From: Halolactibacillus halophilus
Lineage (GTDB): Bacteria; Bacillota; Bacilli; Bacillales; Amphibacillaceae
Length of the DNA: 64,000 bases
Assembly: GCF_900115605.1 (NCBI RefSeq)
Contig: NZ_FOXC01000012.1
Location: forward strand, 1 to 64,000
Reading direction: 5' to 3'
This document shows, piece after piece, positions 54,103 to 62,504 of this stretch (its first letter is position 1; each line of letters starts with the position of its first letter). The notes under the pieces were generated by a model. That model worked only from the letters and a program-made list of their open reading frames with translations. It did not search any database and was not told the DNA's origin. A program made the translations under genes and the position numbers.

Positions 54103-54130
54103 TTGACAGATTAAAATAAAGGTGTATGAT
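54103..54130 (+). promoter_or_regulatory. Promoter of the hemolysin III-family gene
   Basis: TTGACA at 54103-54108 and TATGAT at 54125-54130 with a 16-base spacer, about 43 bases ahead of the start codon. Confidence 0.65.
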
Positions 54131-54172
54131 TATACATAGTATTAAAAACTACATAAAGGGGTTATGATATTT

Positions 54173-54808
54173 ATGCACACATTTTTTCGCGAACCACTCA
54201 ATAGTTTAACGCATCTATTTGGTATCATTTTAAGTGCCGTCGCTATGGTTATCATGTTAGTTAAAACCGACACATTGACCGCGACAATCTCAATTATTAT
54301 TTTCGGGGTTTCACTTATCCTACTGTACAGCGCATCGACCATCTATCACGGCATTAAAGCCTCGCCAACCGTTATCAGCTGGCTAAGAAAAGTTGACCAT
54401 TCGATGATCTTTGTTCTGATTGCCGGCACGTATACACCATTTTGTTTAATCCCGTTACGCGATTCAATCGGGATTCCGTTGCTTATTACGATTTGGGCGA
54501 TTGCATTAAGTGGTATTGCCTTTAAACTGATTTGGTTCCATTGTCCAAGAATCATTTCGACCTTACTGTATATCGGGATGGGCTGGATTATTGTCTTTGT
54601 GGTTCAACCCTTAGCCCAGCACATCGAAACCGCGGGTCTTGTGTATCTTGTCTTAGGCGGTGTCATCTATACATTAGGTGGTGTGATTTATGCGATTAAG
54701 CCAAAATTCCTTGAGTTTAAACATCTCGGGTTTCATGAGATCTTTCACTTATTTATTTTAGCCGGATCACTTTGTCATTTCCTTGCGGTAAACTTCTACG
54801 TCCTTTAA
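54173..54808 (+). CDS. Hemolysin III / YqfA family membrane protein (PAQR)
   Basis: A 211-residue protein with seven hydrophobic segments. The family ligand motifs are EPLNSLTHLFGIILS at the start, SASTIYHGIK (about 60) and the C-terminal HEIFHLFILAGSLCHFLAV with conserved His. PAQR proteins are membrane hydrolases or sensors, and bacterial members influence membrane properties. The start was set at the second ATG because the first lies two bases from AAAGGGG. Confidence 0.88.
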   Translation: MHTFFREPLNSLTHLFGIILSAVAMVIMLVKTDTLTATISIIIFGVSLILLYSASTIYHGIKASPTVISWLRKVDHSMIFVLIAGTYTPFCLIPLRDSIGIPLLITIWAIALSGIAFKLIWFHCPRIISTLLYIGMGWIIVFVVQPLAQHIETAGLVYLVLGGVIYTLGGVIYAIKPKFLEFKHLGFHEIFHLFILAGSLCHFLAVNFYVL

Positions 54809-54842
54809 ACTAGAAGTAAGCTGTTAAAAAGGATGTGTTCCT

Positions 54843-55895
54843 ATGATCGAATCGGTTTGGCTTTTTATCAATCATCATTCATTATTACCACTTATTGTTT
54901 TAGCTGGCTTACTTGTGATAACGCCGCTACTTAATCGTTTGATTAGAAAGAAGTTTCCTGGCTCACCGTTTGGGTATTGGCTCAGTATCTATAGTTATAT
55001 CATCTTCATCTTAACCTATTACCAAGGCAAGCGTTTTTTAACCTACCCGTTCATTTCATTTGGGACATTTGATGTCAACTTAAATTTACTCATTGTTAGC
55101 TTCTTTGTCTTAACACTGGCGTATCATGCATCTAAAGCTTTAACAAAACATTTTTTACCGACGCTCTACAACCGTTATCATTTAGATATCGGCATTCAAT
55201 ATACCTTTAACCGGTTGTTTCATTATACGGTAATGATTACCGCCGTTCTTGTGACAACATCGATGGTAGGACTTGACTTAAGCGCCTTAACTGTCTTTGC
55301 TGGTGTATTAGGAGTTGGGATTGGTTTTGGTCTACAGAACATTACCTCGAACTTCATCTCGGGGATTATTCTTTTATTTGAACGACCAATTAAAGTTGGT
55401 GACCGGGTCATTGTTGAAGAGATTATTGGGGATGTCAAGAAGATTAATATGCGCGCCACAATCATTCGCTCGATTAATAATGAACACATCATCGTTCCTA
55501 ACTCTTACTTCTTAGAAGAACATGTCGTCAACCGCTCCTATGCGGCACCTGAGATGCGTCTCGTTGTTCCAGTAGGGGTTTCATATGACAGCGATGTTGA
55601 TAAAGTTGCAGCACTCTTGATGTCAGTGGCTGAAGAAGAAAGTAACAAACACGACACGATTCTAACTACCCCAGAACCGTTTGTGAATTTTGTTGGCTTT
55701 GGTGACTCGTCACTTGACTTTGAGCTATTTGTTTGGATACAAGATCCAAAACAATTCATTCGTATCAAATCCAGCGTAAATTTTAATATTTTCCGAACCT
55801 TTAGCCAACATGGCATCGAAATTCCATTCCCACAGCGCGATTTACATGTCCGCTCGATTGACGAAACGTTACGCAACGATTTTAAAAAACATTAG
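54843..55895 (+). CDS. MscS family mechanosensitive channel
   Basis: A 350-residue small-conductance channel. Four or five hydrophobic segments are followed by the pore helix TVFAGVLGVGIGFGLQNITSNFISGIILLFERPIKVGDRVIV (about 160-200), the MscS signature. A cytosolic vestibule domain follows. It protects against hypo-osmotic shock, fitting a salt-adapted organism. It starts 34 bases after the hemolysin III-family gene, probably in one operon. Confidence 0.93.
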   Translation: MIESVWLFINHHSLLPLIVLAGLLVITPLLNRLIRKKFPGSPFGYWLSIYSYIIFILTYYQGKRFLTYPFISFGTFDVNLNLLIVSFFVLTLAYHASKALTKHFLPTLYNRYHLDIGIQYTFNRLFHYTVMITAVLVTTSMVGLDLSALTVFAGVLGVGIGFGLQNITSNFISGIILLFERPIKVGDRVIVEEIIGDVKKINMRATIIRSINNEHIIVPNSYFLEEHVVNRSYAAPEMRLVVPVGVSYDSDVDKVAALLMSVAEEESNKHDTILTTPEPFVNFVGFGDSSLDFELFVWIQDPKQFIRIKSSVNFNIFRTFSQHGIEIPFPQRDLHVRSIDETLRNDFKKH

Positions 55896-55923
55896 CAAGC
55901 ATCATATGAAAACAAATATAAGA

Positions 55924-55974
55924 AATAAGACCGCTCTTAGTCCGGTAATATGGACATTGAGCGGTCTTATTTTT
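55924..55974. terminator. Bidirectional terminator between mscS-like gene and treR
   Basis: Arms AATAAGACCGCTC and GAGCGGTCTTATT with an inner TCC/GGA pair and T runs. It overlaps the last bases of the treR stop. Confidence 0.88.
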
Positions 55975-56695
55975 AGTGATGACGTCTAGCAAAATCAACG
56001 AAACGAAAACGGTCCGGCCGGTGACGCGATTCAGTGTATTGGAACAACGTCGCATTATCTAAATAAACATAGTTTTTGATGACAACGATATTATGGAACC
56101 CATCAAGGTCGAGTGAGTCACGGTCTTCTTCAGTTGGGTCCTCGACTGTGATTTCTTTTTTCGCAAAACTAATCGATAAGCCGAGCGTGCCTTCTAAATG
56201 TTGATAAATCGAGTCCTGGGCAACTTGAGCTGTGAGCCCTGAAATTTTTTCAGCTAAAAAGTAGTCTTTATCTAAAATCACTTTCTCTCCGTTAATTTCC
56301 CGCGCCCGTATGACCTTGGTGACAAGTGTACTCATATCGTCATCATCAATCAGTAACTGCTTTTTAATGTGACGCGATGGTAAGCGAGTCTCTAACGCTA
56401 ACACGTGCGTTTTATTATCTTCACCGAGTTTATCACGTAGTTCTTTAAAACTCACTAAGCCAGACACCGGAAAGTCGAACTTATTCTGTGGTAAGACAAC
56501 TGAGCCTTTACCACGGACTTTTTGAATATAGCCATTTTGTGATAGTAATGTCAGTGCTTTTCGCACGGTTTCCCTTGACGTTTGGTATTGAGCTTTTAAT
56601 TCATTTTCACTTGGTAAATAGCTATCCACGGGATGAATGTCGTCTTCTATTTGTTCAAGTAAGTCTTGGTAGATTACCAAGTATTTATTCTGCAT
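55973..56695 (-). CDS. treR: Trehalose operon repressor TreR (GntR/UTRA)
   Basis: A 240-residue regulator. The GntR HTH is at about 5-70 (YLPSENELKAQYQTSRETVRKALTLLSQNGYIQKVRGKGSVV). The UTRA domain is at about 90-235 (LVSFKELRDKLGEDNKTHVL, RHRPDRFRFVDFARR at the end). TreR binds trehalose-6-P and releases its operator. The third of three consecutive ATG codons is best spaced from AAAGGAAG. It is last in treP-treA-treR. Confidence 0.92.
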   Translation of the reverse strand: MQNKYLVIYQDLLEQIEDDIHPVDSYLPSENELKAQYQTSRETVRKALTLLSQNGYIQKVRGKGSVVLPQNKFDFPVSGLVSFKELRDKLGEDNKTHVLALETRLPSRHIKKQLLIDDDDMSTLVTKVIRAREINGEKVILDKDYFLAEKISGLTAQVAQDSIYQHLEGTLGLSISFAKKEITVEDPTEEDRDSLDLDGFHNIVVIKNYVYLDNATLFQYTESRHRPDRFRFVDFARRHH

Positions 56696-56730
56696 CATCA
56701 TCTTCCTTTAGCCACTTAGTTGAGACTGAT

Positions 56731-58392
56731 TTACTTGATGTGGTAAACAACCGATTCATACGGACGTAACACGCCTGTTTCGGCACTGCCTTGTTGGTCA
56801 TCCATATTGCTGATTAACACGTCGGCAACTTTTGCGAAAATGCCTTCATTGGTTAGATCATAAGCGACCTCTTTGTCGTAGAAGTTATTTAACACGACAA
56901 GTTGTTCGTCATCAGTTTCTCTCACATAAGCAAAAATATCAGAATCTGATGCTAAAATCAACCGGTATTTTCCATCAGTAATGATGGCTTCCGATTTTCT
57001 TAACCGAATCAAGCGCTGGTAGTAATAAAAAATTGAGTCTTGATCCTTCAGAGCCTTTTCAGCATTAATATCTTGGTAGTTACGTGCAACATCAATCCAC
57101 GGCGTACCGTCAGTAAAACCAGCGTGAGCTGAATCGTTCCACTGCATCGGCGTTCTAGCATTATCACGTGATTTCTGTTTTAGGATGTCGAGTACCTCTT
57201 CTTTACTTGCGCCGCGCTCGGTCATGATTCGGTACGTGTTAAGTGATTCGACATCACGGTAGTCATCGATTGTTTCAAAGTTGGGATTGGTCATCCCAAA
57301 CTCTTCCCCTTGGAAAATATACGGGGTTCCTTGCATCATGTGAAGTGTTGTCGCCAGCATCTTCGCGCTGCGGTTATGATACTTTCCTTCACTACCAAAC
57401 CGTGAGACAACACGTGGTTGGTCATGGTTACACCAAAAGAGCGCATTCCAGCCGCCACCGGCGTGCATGCCGACTTGCCAATCTGTCAAAATTGTTTTAA
57501 GCGCATCTAAATCAAACGGAGCTTTTGTCCATTTCTCACCATTAGGATAATCCACTTTTAAATGGTGGAAACTAAAGGTCATTGACAATTCATCTCGGTC
57601 AGGATGGGTGTATTTCACGCAATTATCGATCGACGTTGACGACATTTCACCGACTGTGATCAGATCTTTATCTTTAAAGACCTGTTGATGCATGTCTTGT
57701 AAATAGTCATGAATTTTAGGTCCATCGGTGTAAAACTTCCGTCCATCTGAGGTATCTTCAGGAAAATCCTGATTTTTAGAAATTAAATTAATAACGTCTA
57801 GTCTAAATCCATCGACTCCCTTTTCGACCCAGTAATTCATCATCTCATAGACATGGTCTCTCACTGCTTCATTCTCCCAGTTTAAATCAGCTTGAGTGAC
57901 GTCGAATAAGTGTAAGTAATACTGGTCAGTCGCATCATCATACTGCCACGCATTGCCACCAAATTTCGATTCCCAATTGGTCGGTTCTTTCTCATCTTTA
58001 GAATCTTTCCAAATATAAAAATCACGGTACGGATTATCCTTACTTTTCTTTGACTCAACAAACCATTTGTGTTCAGTTGACGTATGGTTCACGACAATAT
58101 CAAAGATCACTTTCAAATCACGTTTATGTGCCTCATCGAGTAAGCGGTCGACGTCTGCCATCGTACCGTATTCATGGAAGATTGAATAATAGTCACGAAT
58201 GTCATAGCCATTATCTTTTTGTGGTGAGTCATAAATTGGTGTCAGCCATAACACATCGACACCGAGTTCTTTTAAATAATCAAGTTTTTCAATCACACCT
58301 TCGATATCACCTGTTCCACTACCGGTTGTATCGTTAAAACTTTTTGGATAAATTTGATACACAACTGATTTCTTCCACCATGGTTCCTGCAT
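56731..58392 (-). CDS. treA: Alpha,alpha-phosphotrehalase (trehalose-6-phosphate hydrolase)
   Basis: A 553-residue GH13 enzyme splitting trehalose-6-P into glucose and glucose-6-P in the cytoplasm. Motifs are WWKKSVVYQIYPKSFND, FDIVVNHTS, GVDGFRLDVIN (nucleophile Asp), TVGEM (acid/base Glu) and FWCNHDQPR. Full length. The gene is named treA in Bacillus and treC in enteric bacteria. It is preceded by an intercistronic hairpin. Confidence 0.96.
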   Translation of the reverse strand: MQEPWWKKSVVYQIYPKSFNDTTGSGTGDIEGVIEKLDYLKELGVDVLWLTPIYDSPQKDNGYDIRDYYSIFHEYGTMADVDRLLDEAHKRDLKVIFDIVVNHTSTEHKWFVESKKSKDNPYRDFYIWKDSKDEKEPTNWESKFGGNAWQYDDATDQYYLHLFDVTQADLNWENEAVRDHVYEMMNYWVEKGVDGFRLDVINLISKNQDFPEDTSDGRKFYTDGPKIHDYLQDMHQQVFKDKDLITVGEMSSTSIDNCVKYTHPDRDELSMTFSFHHLKVDYPNGEKWTKAPFDLDALKTILTDWQVGMHAGGGWNALFWCNHDQPRVVSRFGSEGKYHNRSAKMLATTLHMMQGTPYIFQGEEFGMTNPNFETIDDYRDVESLNTYRIMTERGASKEEVLDILKQKSRDNARTPMQWNDSAHAGFTDGTPWIDVARNYQDINAEKALKDQDSIFYYYQRLIRLRKSEAIITDGKYRLILASDSDIFAYVRETDDEQLVVLNNFYDKEVAYDLTNEGIFAKVADVLISNMDDQQGSAETGVLRPYESVVYHIK

Positions 58393-58457
58393 AGTCTTGA
58401 CCCCTTTTCTATAGGTTACTGTGAACTTCTCTTTTTATCTGTTCCCGATTTAAATCG

Positions 58458-58494
58458 CTAACAACCATCCTGAGAAAGCCAGAATGGTTGTTAG
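58458..58494 (-). other. Intercistronic hairpin between treP and treA
   Basis: Arms CTAACAACCAT and ATGGTTGTTAG with inner CTG/CAG pairing and no T run. It probably sets differential stability of the permease and hydrolase parts of the mRNA. Confidence 0.6.
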
Positions 58495-58500
58495 TATTCA

Positions 58501-59937
58501 TTATTTACCTAATCGTTCGTATGTTTTCTTACCCATCGGTGACTTCGCTAAGATCATTGTTAGTACAATTGGAACAACAATCGCAATCGCCATCGCTACA
58601 AAGAACATCAACCAGTCTGGCGCTTGAATGGATAGGAATCCAGGAATACCGCCAACACCAATGGAGTTCGCCATAACGCCACTTGCGACTGATATAGTAC
58701 CAGCAATTGCAGAACCGATCATAGCAGCAAGGAATGGGAAGCCATATTTTAAGTTAATACCAAACATCGCCGGTTCCGTTACGCCTAAGTAACATGAAAT
58801 AGCAGCTGGAATCGATACTTGCTGTTCTTTTTCATCTTTCTTGTGTAAGAAAATAATCGCAACAACCGCTGACCCCTGTGCAATATTTGATAAGGCGATC
58901 ATCGGCCATAACATTGTACCATCAAATTGACTCATTAACTGAAGGTCAATCGCATTGGTCATGTGGTGCAGCCCAGTAATAACGAGTGGGGCATAAAGGA
59001 AACCAAAGACAGATGCAAATAACCAACCTAGACCTGATGTTAAACCATTATATACAACGGTAGAAATCCAGTCACCAATCGTCCAACCAATTGGTCCGAG
59101 GACAACGTGAGCAACAATAACAGCTGGTAATAACGCAAAGAATGGTACAAAAATCATTGAGACTACGTTTGGAATAATTTTACGTAACCAAATCTCTAAG
59201 TAAGCAAGAACAAAACCGGCTAAAATAGCAGGAATAACTTGTGCTTGGTAACCAATCATATCAATAGTCACAAAACCGAAATCCCAGACTGGAATTTCTT
59301 CAGCACCCGCAACAGCATAAGCATTTAAAAGCTGTGGTGATACGAGTGTCAAACCAAGGACAATCCCAAGAATTTGGGTGGTTCCCATCTTCCGGGTGAT
59401 CGACCAAACGATACCGACTGGTAAGAAGTGGAAAATAGCTTCACCAATTAACCAAAGGAAGTGATTTGTCCCTGCCCAAAATTGTGATAATTCCACAAGC
59501 GCTTGGTCACCATTTGGACCGAAGTTTGGAATTTCACCAATGATATTTCTAAAACCTAAAATAAGACCCCCAACAACTAAGGCTGGAATAAGTGGTGTAA
59601 AGATTTCTGCGAGGTTAGAAATTAATCGTTGAAGCGGATTCAAATTTTGTTTTGCGGCAACCTTCGCATCATCTTTCGATGTATCATCCACCCCTGCAAT
59701 CTTGGTAAATTCATTATAAAACTTAGATACTTCGTTACCAATAATAATTTGGAATTGTCCAGCATTGGTGAACGTTCCTTTGACAATGTCTAAATCCTCA
59801 ATTTTTTCTTTATCGGCTTTGTCTGTGTCGTTTAACACAAATCGCATCCGTGTCGCACAGTGTGTCACAACATTGATGTTCTCACTACCGCCGATCAGTT
59901 CTAATAACTCTTTTGACGCCTTTTCGTATTGACCCAT
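58501..59937 (-). CDS. treP: PTS trehalose-specific IIBC component
   Basis: A 478-residue permease. The IIB domain is at about 1-90, with the phospho-Cys in VVTHCATRMRFVLND (about residue 27) and ATFTNAGQFQ-like NAGQFQIIIGNEV. The IIC membrane domain is at about 105-475, with VTEPAMFGINLKYGFPF (about 378). It imports trehalose as trehalose-6-P using an IIA encoded elsewhere. First gene of the operon, with operators, cre and promoter directly upstream. Confidence 0.95.
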   Translation of the reverse strand: MGQYEKASKELLELIGGSENINVVTHCATRMRFVLNDTDKADKEKIEDLDIVKGTFTNAGQFQIIIGNEVSKFYNEFTKIAGVDDTSKDDAKVAAKQNLNPLQRLISNLAEIFTPLIPALVVGGLILGFRNIIGEIPNFGPNGDQALVELSQFWAGTNHFLWLIGEAIFHFLPVGIVWSITRKMGTTQILGIVLGLTLVSPQLLNAYAVAGAEEIPVWDFGFVTIDMIGYQAQVIPAILAGFVLAYLEIWLRKIIPNVVSMIFVPFFALLPAVIVAHVVLGPIGWTIGDWISTVVYNGLTSGLGWLFASVFGFLYAPLVITGLHHMTNAIDLQLMSQFDGTMLWPMIALSNIAQGSAVVAIIFLHKKDEKEQQVSIPAAISCYLGVTEPAMFGINLKYGFPFLAAMIGSAIAGTISVASGVMANSIGVGGIPGFLSIQAPDWLMFFVAMAIAIVVPIVLTMILAKSPMGKKTYERLGK

Positions 59938-59993
59938 TTTCTTTACCCCTTTCTAATTATAAAAGCTAAAAATATGAAATAATGACTTGTTAA

Positions 59994-60054
59994 CTTGTCT
60001 ATACAAGATAACTGATTACGCTTACATTGTATCTTGTATAGACAAGTTAGTCAA
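59994..60054 (-). promoter_or_regulatory. tre promoter with two TreR operators and a cre site
   Basis: On the minus strand TTGACT (60054-60049) and TACAAT (60031-60026) are 17 bases apart. One operator, CTTGTATAGACAAG in plus orientation, lies in the spacer (60033-60046). Its exact reverse complement recurs at 59994-60007, 39 bp away centre to centre. Between them, TGTAAGCGTAATCA (60026-60013) fits the CcpA cre consensus. Trehalose-6-P induction and catabolite repression are therefore both expected. Confidence 0.88.
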
Positions 60055-60306
60055 GTGAAAAACAAATTTTTTAAAAAAATATTAAACATGCTCAGATTTT
60101 AATCATATTCTAAAACAAAGACTAGCGAATAAGCTTCTTATCAAAAAAGCAAAATAGTACTCACTTTCTCAAAAATTAAAAACCTCTCTAAACCCTTTAA
60201 AAGCAGGGGATTAGAGAGGTTTCGTTTAAATTAACTGTCAAACATGAAAACGTATCTTACCTAGATACGCGATTCAAGCGAAAAGGGTACAGTTTTTCAA
60301 ATATTA
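60055..60306. other. Intergenic stretch with a terminator
   Basis: No gene was found upstream of the tre promoter. A terminator at 60179-60223 (arms AAACCTCTCTAA and TTAGAGAGGTTT, T run on the minus strand) closes the hypothetical gene at 60307. Confidence 0.7.
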
Positions 60307-60651
60307 TTAAACGTGGGCTTGATTTAGTAAGCCATCGCTATTTTTCACTTCCTTAAGTACATTTTCGTAATCTGATTCCACTACTTTAAAATCAACAATC
60401 ACATGTCTTGGACGATTGTCATCCGATGATTCAAAATCAAATGCCATATCTGCATCTTTTTGCGATACTGGTACTGGTGGTGCTCCTGGGTCAGAAGAAG
60501 TCGCTGGCAGTGTTGGTATTACTAACATAATGTCATCATCACTTTCAATCTTATCAATGAAAACGTCTTGAGTTGAATATTTGGCAAGCGTTGCTTTAAA
60601 TGACTCCGCCTCACTCTCATCGTGAAAATATACTTGCATATGTTTACTCAT
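60307..60651 (-). CDS. Hypothetical soluble protein
   Basis: A 114-residue acidic protein with two short alpha/beta halves (MQVYFHDESEAESFKATLAKYSTQDVFIDKIE and VIVDFKVVESDYENVLKEVKNSDG) joined by a Pro-rich linker (PATSSDPGAPPVPVSQ). The halves look like a duplicated small ferredoxin-like or YflT-like unit, but I do not recognise a named family. It has a strong AAGGAG site and its own terminator, so it is very probably expressed. Confidence 0.65.
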   Translation of the reverse strand: MSKHMQVYFHDESEAESFKATLAKYSTQDVFIDKIESDDDIMLVIPTLPATSSDPGAPPVPVSQKDADMAFDFESSDDNRPRHVIVDFKVVESDYENVLKEVKNSDGLLNQAHV

Positions 60652-60827
60652 ACGATAATCACTCCTTAAAAAGTTTGATAGTATATTTTTCCCTAATAAA
60701 CATAAATCAAACTTCTTATTATTAAATTATCCCCCGTCTAACATTTTAGCGAATATTTTAGGGAGGTACCTCTTACTCCAAAACGATAAACTTATTATAT
60801 ATAAAGTAGCGTCGTAAATTTAAACGC

Positions 60828-60870
60828 AAAAAAACACGAACAAAAAGTATCCACTTTTCATTCGTGTTTT
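60828..60870 (-). terminator. Terminator after the YpjP-like gene
   Basis: Arms AAAACACGAA and TTCGTGTTTT, with inner AAAAGT/ACTTTT pairing and flanking A/T runs. Confidence 0.85.
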
Positions 60871-61462
60871 AACTCATCCATTTCGGTGGTGTATTTTTAC
60901 CGTAACAGACTTCTGCGATTGGATAATGATGATCAAAATTATCGTCTTCTAAATGATAATGAAAATTAAAGAAATACCCATCAAGCGGTTTATTATCACG
61001 TCTGACATGAAATTTGGCCACGATTTTTTCATCTGTTTCATCATATACATCAAAGATTTTCTCACCATAACCTGGTGTTTTATGTTCAATAAGTGATAAT
61101 CTAAATGATTGATCTGGATCGTATTTATCTACAATCGCATCCATGACCGTTTCAATCTGAGGTAACACTTCCTCAAAAACGTCACGTTCAATTGGTTTAA
61201 TGGTTCTTGGACCAATTTTTTCAAGCGTTCGTTCAATTGCTTGTTCTGTAAGTTCTTCTTTTGATGTAACAATCTCGCGTGAATATGATTCAGGTTCCAC
61301 CGGCGTATGAACGATCCGAGAGGAATCAAGCGCTTCTTTACTTTCTTCAATATCTTTGTTGTCGACATCAGCGTTCACTTCTAAATCAATTGACGGCACA
61401 TACACACCAAGTGTTAAAGCAGCAACGGTGGCAACAAACAACTTTTTAATCCATAGTTTCAC
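60869..61462 (-). CDS. YpjP-like secreted or membrane-anchored protein
   Basis: A 197-residue protein resembling Bacillus YpjP. The N-terminal signal (KLWIKKLFVATVAALTLGVYVPSI) precedes an exported domain with a charged linker. The C-terminal part ends GYFFNFHYHLEDDNFDHHYPIAEVCYGKNTPPKWM, typical of the family. The function is unknown. The start is GTG 61462, because the GGAGGGAGG site lies just upstream and the longer frame precedes it. Confidence 0.78.
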   Translation of the reverse strand: MKLWIKKLFVATVAALTLGVYVPSIDLEVNADVDNKDIEESKEALDSSRIVHTPVEPESYSREIVTSKEELTEQAIERTLEKIGPRTIKPIERDVFEEVLPQIETVMDAIVDKYDPDQSFRLSLIEHKTPGYGEKIFDVYDETDEKIVAKFHVRRDNKPLDGYFFNFHYHLEDDNFDHHYPIAEVCYGKNTPPKWMS

Positions 61463-61763
61463 GCAACTTTTTCCTCCCTCCATACGTTTTCTGAAAACGT
61501 TTACTACCATCATCTTAGCATACTTTCAAGCAAGATTCACTACTGAAACAGAACTGTTATATAAATGATAAGTTTTACACAGTTTTTATACAGTTTCTTT
61601 GGCAATGTGTAGAAAAACACGTTACCCACATGTGGATAACGTGTTTTAGCCCAATTATTTAGCACGTTATCCCCAGACAGGGGATAACCTTCTGGATAAC
61701 ATCCTTTTTATATAGAATCAATAAGTTATGCACAGACTATCTGAGTATAACTGAATAATCTAC
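61463..61763. other. Intergenic region rich in DnaA-box-like sites
   Basis: No gene is present. The two strong palindromes are a hairpin centred near 61631 (ACGTTA/TAACGT arms, with flanking AAAACAC/GTGTTTT, probably the terminator of the photolyase operon) and GTTATCCCC/GGGGATAAC at 61666-61688. Within 61622-61734 six 9-mers match or nearly match TTATNCACA; see findings. Confidence 0.6.
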
Positions 61764-62504
61764 TTAACGACTGAAACTGAGCGTATGTTTTTTCTTTCTC
61801 ACGAATAAAATGACAATGACGAGAAGACCACTCACAATAAAACTCGTCATACTCACCAGTTCCGAAACGCCTTGATTTTTAATGCCAACTCCAATGAGGG
61901 CCCAAATAAAGACAAGTGGGTAAACAATGTCTGATTGACTGTAACGGAACCACGTTGCTAACATAAATGCAATCACAAGTAAGGCCACAGTCCAAATCTC
62001 ATCACTGATGCCGAAGCCATTCCAACCAATTTCAGTCAAGTAGTAACTGATATTAGCAATCGTCGCCACACTAATCCAGCCGAGATATAGTGAAAACGGC
62101 AAGCGATCAAGCGGCTTATCTTTGACTTGATTAATGACATTATACATACCAATGAGCAGAACGAGTAACAACAACATAATCACGACACCGATTCCAAAGT
62201 AGAAATAGTGCCACGTAATGAGCCAAATACCGTTCAGTAAGTTAATTAACCAAAATAACACATGCGTATCTCGATATATCACGCGGTTTTGTTGGTCGCT
62301 CTTAAATTGTCTAAACGTCCAGATGACGAGCGCTATATAGATGATACCCCAAATACTAAACACATACCCCGCCGGTGTAAACAGGACGTTTAATCGATCG
62401 GAAATTGCACCGGTATCAATATCATTAAGCGGTAGTGCCGTCGCAAGACCGTTTAATACTAACGCAAAGATTAAAGTAAATACATTAAGCCAAATTTTAA
62501 TCAT
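61764..62504 (-). CDS. TspO/MBR-like tryptophan-rich membrane protein
   Basis: A 246-residue protein with about seven hydrophobic segments. The pattern FTPAGYVFSIWGIIYIALVIWTFRQF (about 42-67), FWLINLLNGIWLITWHYFYFG and LPFSLYLGWISVATIANISYYL resembles the extended TspO-related 'tryptophan-rich sensory protein' group of Bacilli. It overlaps the photolyase stop (ATGA), so the two are co-translated. A link to light or tetrapyrrole responses is plausible. Confidence 0.8.
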   Translation of the reverse strand: MIKIWLNVFTLIFALVLNGLATALPLNDIDTGAISDRLNVLFTPAGYVFSIWGIIYIALVIWTFRQFKSDQQNRVIYRDTHVLFWLINLLNGIWLITWHYFYFGIGVVIMLLLLVLLIGMYNVINQVKDKPLDRLPFSLYLGWISVATIANISYYLTEIGWNGFGISDEIWTVALLVIAFMLATWFRYSQSDIVYPLVFIWALIGVGIKNQGVSELVSMTSFIVSGLLVIVILFVRKKKHTLSFSR

